9,197 nucleotides of DNA from Clostridiaceae bacterium (GCA_012514965.1 JAAYZH010000099.1:1-9197); one strand, 5' to 3'. Counted from the first letter of the stretch, positions 1 through 6,654 are shown. Program-made: numbers and translations. The notes: a model not told the origin generated them from the sequence alone.

Positions 1-648
1 AAAGATATTGAATCCTCGTTTACGATCATCGCCAGTAATGATGAAACACAAGTGCTGAACGGCGGTTTCGAAGCCGGCAATCTGAGCGGCTGGGAAGTCC
101 TTACGGATATCTGGCAGGTTCAGGACGGCAAGTATCTGGGTGTCATTTCCGCGGAAAGCTATTGGAATGAAGCACTTCCTTACAATCAGGCCGGTGCGTA
201 TCATCTGGACGGCTGGAGCAACGGCATCCCTGAGGGTGAGACCTGGCAGCTGAAGTCCGGCACATTCACACTCGGTGGCAGCGGCTTCATTTCCGTACGC
301 ATGGGTGGTAACGCAGCAGCAGTTCGTGTTTACAAAGCAGATGGCACGGAAGTCGGCTATTACAAGCAGAGCCGTTTTGCCGATCAGAATTTCCCGAGCC
401 TCGCACAGGGTGGTTCCTGGGCAGATATGGGAACCTATGTCATGGATCTAAGTGACTATCTCGGAGAAGAACTCTACCTTGTTTTATGTGATGAGCAAGT
501 CGAAGGCTGGGCTCAGTCCTTCTTCGACGAAGTCGTTACAAACTATCCAGAAGCTCCTGACTACCAGAACCTGGTAGACGAGGTCAAAGACGGCGGCACC
601 GGTGATCCGGTTGAGATTCCCTGGCAGCTGGCAGCAAACCAACTCTAG
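1..648 (+). CDS. C-terminal fragment of a secreted carbohydrate-active protein (probably GH32-associated module)
   Basis: The frame is open from the first base, so the gene begins upstream and only its last 215 residues are visible; a GTG at 52 is an internal Val codon, not a convincing start. The segment opens with a short strand-like stretch, then a phrase of the form NGGFEAGNLSGW, typical of the edge strand of galactose-binding-like beta-sandwich modules. Further patterns (TFTLGGSGFISVRMGG, then VRVYKADGTEVG, then FFDEVVTNY near the end) match modules I know from the C-termini of clostridial multi-domain beta-fructosidases. No sortase motif or membrane anchor is seen at the C-terminus. No catalytic residues lie in this part. 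The next gene is a GH32 enzyme 54 bases downstream on the same strand, so this is probably a second fructan-active or fructan-binding protein of the same locus. The family assignment is inference from motif memory; the carbohydrate-module nature is more secure than the GH32 link. Confidence 0.6.
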   Translation, partial: KDIESSFTIIASNDETQVLNGGFEAGNLSGWEVLTDIWQVQDGKYLGVISAESYWNEALPYNQAGAYHLDGWSNGIPEGETWQLKSGTFTLGGSGFISVRMGGNAAAVRVYKADGTEVGYYKQSRFADQNFPSLAQGGSWADMGTYVMDLSDYLGEELYLVLCDEQVEGWAQSFFDEVVTNYPEAPDYQNLVDEVKDGGTGDPVEIPWQLAANQL

Positions 649-655
649 TCAAGCA

Positions 656-691
656 GGGGTTCGGATGATTCTGTCCGGGCCCCCATTTTTT
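656..691 (+). terminator. Intrinsic terminator between the two fructan-locus genes
   Basis: The arm GGGGTTCGGA (656-665) pairs with TCCGGGCCCC (674-683), giving ten continuous pairs of which two are G-T wobbles, around an 8-base loop. Two bases later comes a run of six T (686-691). It lies 8 bases after the stop of the upstream gene. The ribosome binding site of the downstream gene starts at the very next base (692), so this may act as an attenuator giving partial readthrough. Confidence 0.85.
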
Positions 692-702
692 GAGGAGATC
701 AC

Positions 703-3096
703 ATGACAAGATCGAAAACCTTTCTGCCTATTCTATTGCTGTTACTTGCAGGCATTCTTGTGACTTTCACCGCTTGTAAGCAAGCGCCGGAACCGGTAAA
801 TGAAGATCTGCTCCTGCATGTAGGCTTTGATGAAGGAGAAGCGTTCGAATTGGCGGACCTGACCGGCCAGCTGCCAGCCGTTGAACTCTCCTACGTATTC
901 GAGAAAGCGATTTATAAGGGTTCCGAAGAACCGGAGTGGCGCGAAGAGGGAATCAAGAATGGCGCGCTTCTCTTCGACGGGAATTCCACTTTCGCGACCT
1001 ATAACAGAAGTGCGATTACCCTTGAAGGGCCGGAGCTCAGCATCTCCATCTGGATCGCGCCCCGTATGTTTGAATGGGATGACCCTAAGGCTGCAGAGGC
1101 CGGAACCGCCAAGCTCACCGGCATTCTTTCGCAAAGCAGCAAAGCTAAAAATGAAGGTTTGATCCTCGGATACCAGCGGCATGGACGTCTAAGCTTCCAG
1201 GTCGGTACCGGTTCGGACTGGCTGGAGATCTGGACAAACGGAGATAATCTGAAGAGCCTGGCTTGGAATCAAGTCACGGCAACTTTCTCAGCCTCCAAAG
1301 AAGAGATGTGTCTCTTCCTTAACGGCGAATTGGTTGCCTCGCGCTCTGTTCCCAAGGATTCCGCGATCCAAGGCGCCGATTCGATCGGCCTGGCGATCGG
1401 CAGAAACAACGAAGGCGAAAGACTCGATGCCGGCTTCCTGAATGTCGTAAGCGGCTACCTCGATGAGCTGCTTGTGAGCAATGTCGCTTTGGCCAAAGAG
1501 GACGTTCGCGCGCAGTACGAAGCGGTGGAAATCCCTGCAATCCCCTATGAAGAAATCGGCCTGCAAAATCTCTTGACGGATGACATCTATCGTCCGCAAT
1601 TCCATGCCGGCCCCCTGCAAAACTGGATGAATGAGCCCCACGCTCCGCTCTACCACGAAGGGAAGTACCACTTGTTCTTCCAACATAATATGGCGGGCGC
1701 CTACTGGCGCAATATATCCTGGGGTCATTGGGTCAGCGATGACATGGCAGCTTGGGAACAGATTGAGGACGCGCTGGTGCCGACGGAGAATTCCGTTGCC
1801 CCGGATGGCGTCTGGTCCGGTGCCGCGACCAAAGACAGCAACGGTGTGCCGCTGCTTTTCTTCACGGCGGGGAATGACAGCTTCCGTGACGACGGTTTAC
1901 TCTCGAATCAGAACATCGGAGTTGCCTACCCGGCCGATCCGACGGATCTTAATCTGACGGACTGGGAAATGGCACCTGAACTTGCTCTCGAACAACAGCC
2001 GGGAGAGGGTCGTGCGGGTCAGTTCCGCGATCCCTTTATCTGGAAAGAAAACGAGAGCTGGTACATGACAATTTGTTCCGGGAATACAAAAAACAGCGGC
2101 GGTACGGTTCTGCTCTATTCTACGGATGTCCTGGAGCTGCAAGCTGACGGGGAGATCCTGATGGACTGGCAGTATCACGGGACGGTTTACGAGATGGAGA
2201 CGGCTCCTGCCCAATTCGGCACATCCTGGGAATTGCCGATTATCGTGCCGATCGCCAATGAGTCGAAATCTGTGGAAACCTACCTGTTTATTTTCTCGCC
2301 GGCCCCTGCGAGCACCGCAGACAACAAAATATTTTACTTCCTGGGTGATTTCGACCACGAATCCGGGGCTTTCATCCCAGACGAATCGTTCAGTAATGAG
2401 CCCAAAGTCCTCGACTACGGCGACAATGTCTTTACAGGCCCGAGCATGCTTTATGATGAAGATACAGGAAGAGCCGTTCTCTTCAGTATTATGCAGGGGC
2501 AGCGCTCCGGCGCCGAAGAAGGTCTTGCAGGCTGGGCTCATACCGCAGGCTTAGCACGTGAAGTCATACTCAGTGAAGATGGAACGGAGCTCCGGCTTCG
2601 ACCGGTCAAAGAGCTGCGGAATTTGGATGCTGAGACGCTGATTGATCTGGAAGACGAAACACTGGCCCAAGCGAACGAGGCGCTCGCGTCTCTCGATGAG
2701 GATCTCTACAGACTTGAGGTTACGTTCGATCTGACTGGACTTGAAGACGTCGGTGGATCGCTGGGTGTCGAGTTGAAATCCGATGGTGACAAGGACCGAA
2801 CGACGTTGTCTTATGATCCTGCAGCGGGAGTGATCTACGGCAACACGCAAAACCGCGGCAAGGGCGCAAAACGAGCGGAGGTCTCAGGGGATTTCACGCC
2901 GGAAGGCAGCTCACTGACCCTGGATATTTTCGTGGACCGTTCTCTTGTGGAAGCTTTCTTCAACAACGACAAAGCAATCAGTATGAGAGCTTACGTGAAA
3001 GAACCTACATCCACAGGTATTCTCCTGTTCAGTGAAGGGGGCGACTTGGAGATCCTGTCCCTGAAGGTTACAAGACTTACGTCCATATTTGGTTGA
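703..3096 (+). CDS. GH32 fructan hydrolase lipoprotein with N-terminal LamG-like module
   Basis: This 797-residue protein probably hydrolyses beta-fructans such as levan or inulin outside the cell. Residues 1-25 form a lipoprotein signal: positive start, hydrophobic core and a lipobox TAC with Cys25 as the lipidation site. Residues about 33-275 look like a concanavalin-type LamG module, ending in a LDELLVSNVAL phrase. The five-bladed propeller starts near 296. Its motifs are WMNEPHAP (308-315), FFQHN (325-329), WSG (371-373), RDPF with Asp443 as the probable transition-state stabiliser, and WELP with Glu510 as the probable acid/base. The C-terminal beta-sandwich carries FVDRSLVEAF (743-752), a GH32 hallmark. 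Glu311 sits where the family nucleophile is normally Asp. GAGGAG at 692-697 lies 5 bases before the ATG and fixes the start. There is no room for a separate promoter after the terminator just upstream, so transcription probably reads through or begins inside the preceding gene. Family assignment is secure; levan versus inulin specificity and exo/endo mode are unknown. Confidence 0.93.
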   Translation: MTRSKTFLPILLLLLAGILVTFTACKQAPEPVNEDLLLHVGFDEGEAFELADLTGQLPAVELSYVFEKAIYKGSEEPEWREEGIKNGALLFDGNSTFATYNRSAITLEGPELSISIWIAPRMFEWDDPKAAEAGTAKLTGILSQSSKAKNEGLILGYQRHGRLSFQVGTGSDWLEIWTNGDNLKSLAWNQVTATFSASKEEMCLFLNGELVASRSVPKDSAIQGADSIGLAIGRNNEGERLDAGFLNVVSGYLDELLVSNVALAKEDVRAQYEAVEIPAIPYEEIGLQNLLTDDIYRPQFHAGPLQNWMNEPHAPLYHEGKYHLFFQHNMAGAYWRNISWGHWVSDDMAAWEQIEDALVPTENSVAPDGVWSGAATKDSNGVPLLFFTAGNDSFRDDGLLSNQNIGVAYPADPTDLNLTDWEMAPELALEQQPGEGRAGQFRDPFIWKENESWYMTICSGNTKNSGGTVLLYSTDVLELQADGEILMDWQYHGTVYEMETAPAQFGTSWELPIIVPIANESKSVETYLFIFSPAPASTADNKIFYFLGDFDHESGAFIPDESFSNEPKVLDYGDNVFTGPSMLYDEDTGRAVLFSIMQGQRSGAEEGLAGWAHTAGLAREVILSEDGTELRLRPVKELRNLDAETLIDLEDETLAQANEALASLDEDLYRLEVTFDLTGLEDVGGSLGVELKSDGDKDRTTLSYDPAAGVIYGNTQNRGKGAKRAEVSGDFTPEGSSLTLDIFVDRSLVEAFFNNDKAISMRAYVKEPTSTGILLFSEGGDLEILSLKVTRLTSIFG

Positions 3097-3248
3097 GAGG
3101 ATGAGCAGATAACGGGATGTTCGGCCGAGTGGATGAGTGGCTGAATCGATGAGCGCACAGACTTGAAGTGCAGTCGTTTTTCCTCACGCTCTTTGCGGAA
3201 TGGTGCGTTTCCCGCAAATGCTCACTACTAGCTGAATTTTTTATCAGA
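3097..3248. other. Non-coding gap after the GH32 gene
   Basis: No gene is supported here. It contains a 7-bp inverted repeat, TTTGCGG (3192-3198) with CCGCAAA (3212-3218), and the word GATGAG occurs three times between 3099 and 3152. The hairpin has no adjacent T-run, so it is not a terminator by itself. I see no other signal. Confidence 0.4.
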
Positions 3249-3286
3249 AGCCCCGGGCTGCTATGACAGGCAGACCGGGGCTTTTG
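3249..3286 (+). terminator. Intrinsic terminator of the GH32 gene
   Basis: AGCCCCGG (3249-3256) pairs perfectly with CCGGGGCT (3275-3282). After one G-A mismatch the stem continues as CTGC (3258-3261) with GCAG (3270-3273) around an 8-base loop. The T-run TTTT (3282-3285) follows. On the opposite strand the hairpin lacks an immediate T-run, so it serves the plus-strand gene and not the convergent araC-family gene. Confidence 0.88.
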
Positions 3287-3345
3287 TTGACGATATGTGT
3301 TTTGGCGGAAACTTGAAACGAATGCCTGGCCTAATGAGCGCCCGC

Positions 3346-3406
3346 TGCTGTTTATACCATACGTTGATGGTCTGCGGAGACTTGCTCATGAAGGGGGCTT
3401 TTCAGT
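3346..3406 (-). repeat. Dispersed hairpin repeat, copy at the 3' end of the AraC-family gene
   Basis: The core GGAGACTTGCTCATGAAGGG (3376-3395) matches GGAGGCTTGCTCACGAAGGG at 6581-6600. Similarity extends leftwards through TACCATACGTT (3354-3364) to TACCACACGTT (6559-6569). Read on the minus strand it begins right at the stop codon of the AraC-family gene and has the same orientation relative to that gene as the 40-bp repeats at 6426-6545 have to theirs. ACCAT (3356-3360) and ATGGT (3367-3371) give a small hairpin. Confidence 0.6.
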
Positions 3407-4391
3407 GGTTTCCCAACACAGACGCGACAATATTGCCTAAGTATGTGCCAGAAGGACGGAATCGCTGCAGCAGCGCAAGCGCTTGTTCATCGGCAAATTT
3501 GCTCTCGATTGTGTTGGGGTAGGACTTGAAGTCCAAACCTTCGTCTGTGTGCGTAAACGCGACCCTCTGGCTGCGGTATTCTTCCGGTGTAACCCCCAGC
3601 CTCTGGACGAAGACTTTGGTCAGATAGCGAGGGTCGGAGAAACCGGATTCGTAGCAAATATCGATCATGGACTTGTTTTCGTACTGCATCAGATTGCGCG
3701 CATGATAGAAGCGGCGCAGCGTGACATAGTCCTGGAAGCTTTGGCCAAAATTCTCCTTCACAAAACGCGACAGGTAGCTCAGGGATAAGTCTTCCTGCGC
3801 GGCAAAATCGGATAAATTGATCTTCTGGGTGTAGTTTGCGTCCACAAAATTCACGAGCTTGTTGATGCGGGCGACCTGGGTCTGGGCGGACTGCTGCTCT
3901 GCGGTGCTCAGGTAGCGGTGGTCAAAACTCTGCAGGATCTTCGAAAAGAGTATAAATAGGAGGCTTGATGCAAGCAGCAGACGATTCTCGTCGGTCCGGA
4001 AGTACTGGAAAGTGAGCTCGACTGCCAGATTACGGATCATTTCGGTTACGGCAGGATCGCTTGGCGCGATTTTCGCCGACTCCTCGAAATACAGACTCTG
4101 CGCGGCAGGGTACACTTCCCGAAAGAGATAATTCGACAGCTGCACGAACAAGAGGAGGGCGCCATCCTCGCGGCTTTTGATCTCGTGCAGTTGGTTGTGG
4201 TTGAGTAAAACCACATCATATTGGTGCAGCTTATGCAGTTCTCCGGAAATGATGAAATCTGTTTCGCCCTCGAGTACTACGCCGACCTCGAAAGCCGGAT
4301 GAAAATGCGGGGTCCGATACTGGATTCGGTTCAAAAAAATATTCACGTGCGAAAGCGAGCCAAACTCAATCAATTCGAAGTTATTCTTCAT
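3402..4391 (-). CDS. AraC-family transcriptional regulator
   Basis: This 329-residue protein should be a cytoplasmic sugar-responsive DNA-binding regulator. The N-terminal half is a cupin-type sensor with PHFHPAFEVG (28-37), giving the His29-x-His31...Glu35 pattern common in this family. Residues about 175-275 form the double helix-turn-helix. The first helix pair is around 192-213, with SLSYLSRFVKENFG as the recognition segment; the second is around 241-263, with IDICYESGFSDPRYLTKVF, followed by the family signature LGVTPEEYRSQ. A further 50 residues (277-329) after the normal family end are unusual and contain a Ser/Tyr/Thr-rich stretch. AAGGGG on the minus strand lies 7 bases before the ATG and supports the start. 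It points towards the GH32 genes and away from the ribokinase gene, with both promoters in the 159-base gap, so either side could be its target. AraC family membership is certain; the inducer is unknown. Confidence 0.93.
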   Translation of the reverse strand: MKNNFELIEFGSLSHVNIFLNRIQYRTPHFHPAFEVGVVLEGETDFIISGELHKLHQYDVVLLNHNQLHEIKSREDGALLLFVQLSNYLFREVYPAAQSLYFEESAKIAPSDPAVTEMIRNLAVELTFQYFRTDENRLLLASSLLFILFSKILQSFDHRYLSTAEQQSAQTQVARINKLVNFVDANYTQKINLSDFAAQEDLSLSYLSRFVKENFGQSFQDYVTLRRFYHARNLMQYENKSMIDICYESGFSDPRYLTKVFVQRLGVTPEEYRSQRVAFTHTDEGLDFKSYPNTIESKFADEQALALLQRFRPSGTYLGNIVASVLGNH

Positions 4392-4439
4392 GCGTTGCCC
4401 CTTGTGCTGAAATTCTGTGAAATTACATCTGTAGCTGAA

Positions 4440-4448
4440 ATCATAGCA
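4440..4448 (-). promoter_or_regulatory. Extended -10 promoter of the AraC-family gene
   Basis: On the minus strand the sequence TGcTATGAT occupies 4448-4440, an extended -10 element with a five-of-six hexamer. No good -35 box is found 16-18 bases upstream, which is normal for extended -10 promoters. It lies about 50 bases upstream of the ATG. Confidence 0.5.
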
Positions 4449-4458
4449 TGTATTTACA
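4449..4458. promoter_or_regulatory. Palindrome TGTATTTACA between divergent promoters, possible operator
   Basis: TGTA-TT-TACA is a 10-bp interrupted palindrome immediately upstream of the minus-strand extended -10 element and about 20 bases upstream of the plus-strand one. The position suits a site controlling one or both genes. A role as operator is inference; the site is short. Confidence 0.3.
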
Positions 4459-4477
4459 GGTCCGTGGCCGGCGGGAT

Positions 4478-4486
4478 TGCTACAAT
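4478..4486 (+). promoter_or_regulatory. Extended -10 promoter of the ribokinase gene
   Basis: TGcTACAAT at 4478-4486 matches an extended -10 element with five of six hexamer bases. The best upstream box, TTTACA at 4453-4458, is 22 bases away, too far for a standard -35. Transcription would begin near 4493 and give a leader of about 58 bases. Confidence 0.5.
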
Positions 4487-4508
4487 GAAGGTATCACGCA
4501 GCAGCCCC

Positions 4509-4526
4509 GCCTGGTCCTGGCCAGGC
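4509..4526 (+). promoter_or_regulatory. Inverted repeat in the ribokinase leader
   Basis: GCCTGG (4509-4514) can pair with CCAGGC (4521-4526), and CCTGGCCAGG (4516-4525) is a perfect 10-bp palindrome. It falls just downstream of the proposed transcription start and 25 bases before the start codon. It could be an operator or a weak leader hairpin, and the sequence alone does not decide. Confidence 0.3.
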
Positions 4527-4550
4527 AGCATAAGGCCAAAGGAGTGCCCC

Positions 4551-5597
4551 ATGCAGAGAATCGCCGTTGTTGGCAGCATCAATATGGACCTCGTCGTTAC
4601 CGCGGATCGCATCCCGCTGGCGGGTGAGACTTTGGCCGGGCAGACCGTCCGGCACTACCCCGGGGGTAAGGGCGCGAACCAGGCGGTCGCTGCGGCCAGA
4701 CTGGGAGGTATCGTGCAGATGTTCGGCTGTGTCGGGGAGGACGCCAATGGCGAAGCCCTGCTCCGAAATCTGACCGCTGCGGGTGTCGATATCTCGTGCG
4801 TTCTTCGCCGTTCCGGCGTCCCCACAGGGATGGCGTTCATCACAGCGGCCCAAACCGACAACACCATCGTCATCATCGCCGGCGCCAACGCCTGTGTTAC
4901 ACCTGCCTATCTTGAAGCGCAGCAGGCAGCCTTGCTCCAGGCCGACATCTTCCTCCTGCAAAACGAAATCCCCCAGGAGAGCAATGACTATATCATTCGT
5001 CTTGCCAGCAAATACGGCAAAACGGTAATCCTTAATCCCGCCCCCGCCCGGCCGATTGCCATCGAGCTGCTAGACCTCGTCCGTTACTTTACGCCCAACG
5101 AGCACGAGGCCCGGCTGATTTTCAGAGCTGGAGCCTTCGGCGATGAAAGAGCAGGTGAGGACACATGCGAGGTCGGCAATGGAACGAGCGATGAGCCAGC
5201 TGTGGATGCGAGTAATGGCAAGCTCCCGGAGCGCACAAGAGATCAGGCCGATCTGAAAAAGATCTTGCGCAGGTTCCCCGAGCAGGTGATCGTGACCCAG
5301 GGCGCACAAGGCGTCCGCACCGCTTTGCACAATGGGGACATTCTGCATATTCCGGCCTATCCGGCTCAGGTGGTCGATACTACAGGCGCGGGCGATACCT
5401 TCAACGGGGCTTTGGCCTGCGCACTGGCACAGGGGCGAGTGCTGCCTGAAGCGCTGGCCTATGCGAATGCCGCAGCCAGCTGTGCGACGGAACACGCCGG
5501 CGCGCAGGTCGGGATGCCGAACCATGCGGAGGTGCTGGAGAGGCTGGGGCAGGTGGAGCCGGACGCTGCAGAGCGGATCGATCATACACTGGGTTAA
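4551..5597 (+). CDS. rbsK: Ribokinase-type sugar kinase (PfkB family)
   Basis: This 348-residue cytoplasmic enzyme should transfer phosphate from ATP to ribose or a related pentose or ketose. Motifs run in the expected order: GSINMD (8-13), GGKGAN (38-43), the NxxE motif as NEHEA (183-187), and the anion hole and catalytic base DTTGAGD (276-282) with Asp282. The frame stays open upstream to 4221, but that part overlaps the divergent regulator; AAAGGAG (4538-4544) lies 6 bases before the ATG at 4551 and the conserved N-terminus starts there. E. coli ribokinase is about 309 residues. The extra length is mainly a hydrophilic, acidic stretch at about 197-230, between the NxxE motif and the VIVTQGAQG strand. 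No terminator is evident after the gene. It is divergent from the AraC-family gene, a plausible regulator. Ribokinase is the best match; in a fructan locus a fructose or other ketose substrate cannot be excluded. Confidence 0.88.
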   Translation: MQRIAVVGSINMDLVVTADRIPLAGETLAGQTVRHYPGGKGANQAVAAARLGGIVQMFGCVGEDANGEALLRNLTAAGVDISCVLRRSGVPTGMAFITAAQTDNTIVIIAGANACVTPAYLEAQQAALLQADIFLLQNEIPQESNDYIIRLASKYGKTVILNPAPARPIAIELLDLVRYFTPNEHEARLIFRAGAFGDERAGEDTCEVGNGTSDEPAVDASNGKLPERTRDQADLKKILRRFPEQVIVTQGAQGVRTALHNGDILHIPAYPAQVVDTTGAGDTFNGALACALAQGRVLPEALAYANAAASCATEHAGAQVGMPNHAEVLERLGQVEPDAAERIDHTLG

Positions 5598-5754
5598 CGA
5601 GTTACGTCTACATTGCCTGTTCCAGTCGGCGGGATTACGAAGCGCCCTTCCACGCTGGTGTCCGTTCACAGAAGCAAAAAATAGAGTACTTTCAAAAAAA
5701 GATGCCACATCAGGCCTAAACATGAGATAATGGCCTTGACAAGGAGGTGTGATT
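5598..5754. other. Gap between the sugar kinase and the cytidylate-kinase-like gene
   Basis: The gap contains no gene and no convincing terminator. Two A-rich runs (around 5675-5682 and 5694-5700) lie upstream of the proposed promoter of the next gene and could act as UP-element-like sequence. Confidence 0.4.
5702..5731 (+). promoter_or_regulatory. Possible promoter of the cytidylate-kinase-like gene
   Basis: GATAAT (5726-5731) is a five-of-six -10 box. ATGCCA (5702-5707), 18 bases upstream, is a modest -35 box, preceded by A-rich sequence. The position, about 25 bases before the start codon, fits a short leader. Confidence 0.4.
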
Positions 5755-6378
5755 ATGGCACGCATCATAACGATTAGCAGAGAATTTGGCAGCGGCGGAC
5801 GCGAGCTCGGCAAGCGTCTGGCAGATGAGTTAGGATTTGCCTATTATGATCGTGAGATCGTAACGGCGATAGCAGAAAAGACAAAGATAGACGAAGATCT
5901 TGTCGAACACACCCTCGAAACGGGTCCGCGTACAATGGTGCCACTGACATTTGGCCATACATTCGACTACATTCCTGAGTTCCCTTCTGAATCCAAAAGG
6001 ATTCTGGGAGACCAATACGATGTGATCAAGAGTATGGCGGAGCGTGGTGACGCTGTTTTTATTGGTCGTCATGCAGATGTAATTCTTGAGAGTTATAAGC
6101 CGCTCAAGATTTTCGTGTATGCAGAGTTGCTGGCGAAGATCGAGCGCTGTCGCGAACGTGCTCCTGAAGATGAACATCTGTCCGATCGCGAACTGGCCCG
6201 AAAGATTCGCCAGGTCGACAAGGGCCGTTCCGCTTCTCATGTGACCGTATCCGACCTAGCCTGGGGCGACAAAGTGGGTTACGACCTGATGGTGAACACA
6301 ACGGAGATGGACCTCAAGGTGCTGGCCAAAGCATTGGCTGAATACGCGAGACATTTCTTCGAGAGCCAGGGCAAGTAG
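5755..6378 (+). CDS. Cytidylate-kinase-like family protein
   Basis: This 207-residue cytoplasmic protein belongs to the stand-alone cytidylate-kinase-like group, P-loop proteins related to but distinct from the housekeeping CMP kinase. It shows IITISREFGSGGREL (4-18) with a Gly-rich nucleotide-binding loop, YYDREI (30-35), FIGRHADVIL (102-111), where other members usually have GRCAD, and DKGR (155-158). WGD (170-172) and YDLMVNT (176-182) close the fold. An upstream GTG at 5749 is in frame, but AAGGAGG (5741-5747) is 7 bases from the ATG at 5755 and only 1 from the GTG, so the ATG is chosen. The family's exact substrate is not established as far as I know, so CMP phosphorylation is only a family-level guess. 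Promoter-like sequence upstream and a terminator at 6542-6571 suggest a single-gene unit. Its stop codon is followed within 10 bases by a repeat block. Confidence 0.88.
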   Translation: MARIITISREFGSGGRELGKRLADELGFAYYDREIVTAIAEKTKIDEDLVEHTLETGPRTMVPLTFGHTFDYIPEFPSESKRILGDQYDVIKSMAERGDAVFIGRHADVILESYKPLKIFVYAELLAKIERCRERAPEDEHLSDRELARKIRQVDKGRSASHVTVSDLAWGDKVGYDLMVNTTEMDLKVLAKALAEYARHFFESQGK

Positions 6379-6384
6379 TTTTAT

Positions 6385-6422
6385 AGCTTCGCTTGGCGAT
6401 TTGCATGCCTACATGGGCCAAA
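6385..6422 (+). repeat. Degenerate first unit of the 40-bp repeat array
   Basis: AGCTTCGCT (6385-6393) and GGGCCAAA (6415-6422) are both found in the full units that follow, but the spacing between them is wider and the CCCGTT arm is missing. It begins 7 bases after the stop codon of the cytidylate-kinase-like gene. Confidence 0.5.
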
Positions 6423-6425
6423 GGT

Positions 6426-6545
6426 TCCCCGTTCGTGAGCTTCGCTAGCCCTCAACGGGCCAAACTCCCCGTTCGTGAGCTTCGCTGGTCCTCAACGGGT
6501 CAAAGTCCCCGTTTGTGAGCTTCGCTAGTCCTCAACTGCGTAAAC
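6426..6545 (+). repeat. Three tandem 40-bp hairpin repeats
   Basis: Units at 6426-6465, 6466-6505 and 6506-6545 repeat with an exact 40-base period. In the first two units CCCGTT pairs with AACGGG (6428-6433 with 6454-6459, and 6468-6473 with 6494-6499), and an inner AGC-TTC-GCT mini-hairpin sits in the loop. In the third unit the right arm has decayed to AACTGC. Reverse-complemented, the unit resembles the dispersed elements at 3346-3406 and 6546-6611, sharing GCTCACGAA followed by a G-run. Confidence 0.8.
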
Positions 6546-6571
6546 GTGTGGTGTTTTGTACCACACGTTTT
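6542..6571 (+). terminator. Intrinsic terminator after the cytidylate-kinase-like gene
   Basis: AAACGTGTGGT (6542-6552) pairs perfectly over 11 bases with ACCACACGTTT (6560-6570), with a 7-base loop and a T-rich tail. It overlaps the end of the last 40-bp repeat and the start of the inverted element that follows, so it may have formed at their junction. It lies 163 bases after the stop codon. Confidence 0.8.
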
Positions 6572-6611
6572 CTTGTTTGCGGAGGCTTGCTCACGAAGGG
6601 GAGTTTTCTCA
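6546..6611 (-). repeat. Dispersed hairpin repeat, copy 2
   Basis: It carries GGAGGCTTGCTCACGAAGGG (6581-6600) and aligns with the copy after the AraC-family gene over about 60 bases. It is inverted relative to the adjacent 40-bp tandem units, with which it shares GCTCACGAA and the following G-run when these are reverse-complemented. Confidence 0.6.
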
Positions 6612-6654
6612 GACGGGTCATGGGAGCGTGGACATAGGAAATGAGCCGATATCT

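Noticed and set aside
1631..1957. Short alternative-frame open regions inside the GH32 gene (for example 1631-1957 plus, 1897-2541 minus)
   Set aside because: They lie wholly within a gene with a clear family assignment, and their translations have no domain-like pattern.
4221..4550. A 110-codon N-terminal extension of the ribokinase frame
   Set aside because: It overlaps the AraC-family gene on the other strand, and a good ribosome binding site plus the conserved kinase N-terminus place the start at 4551.
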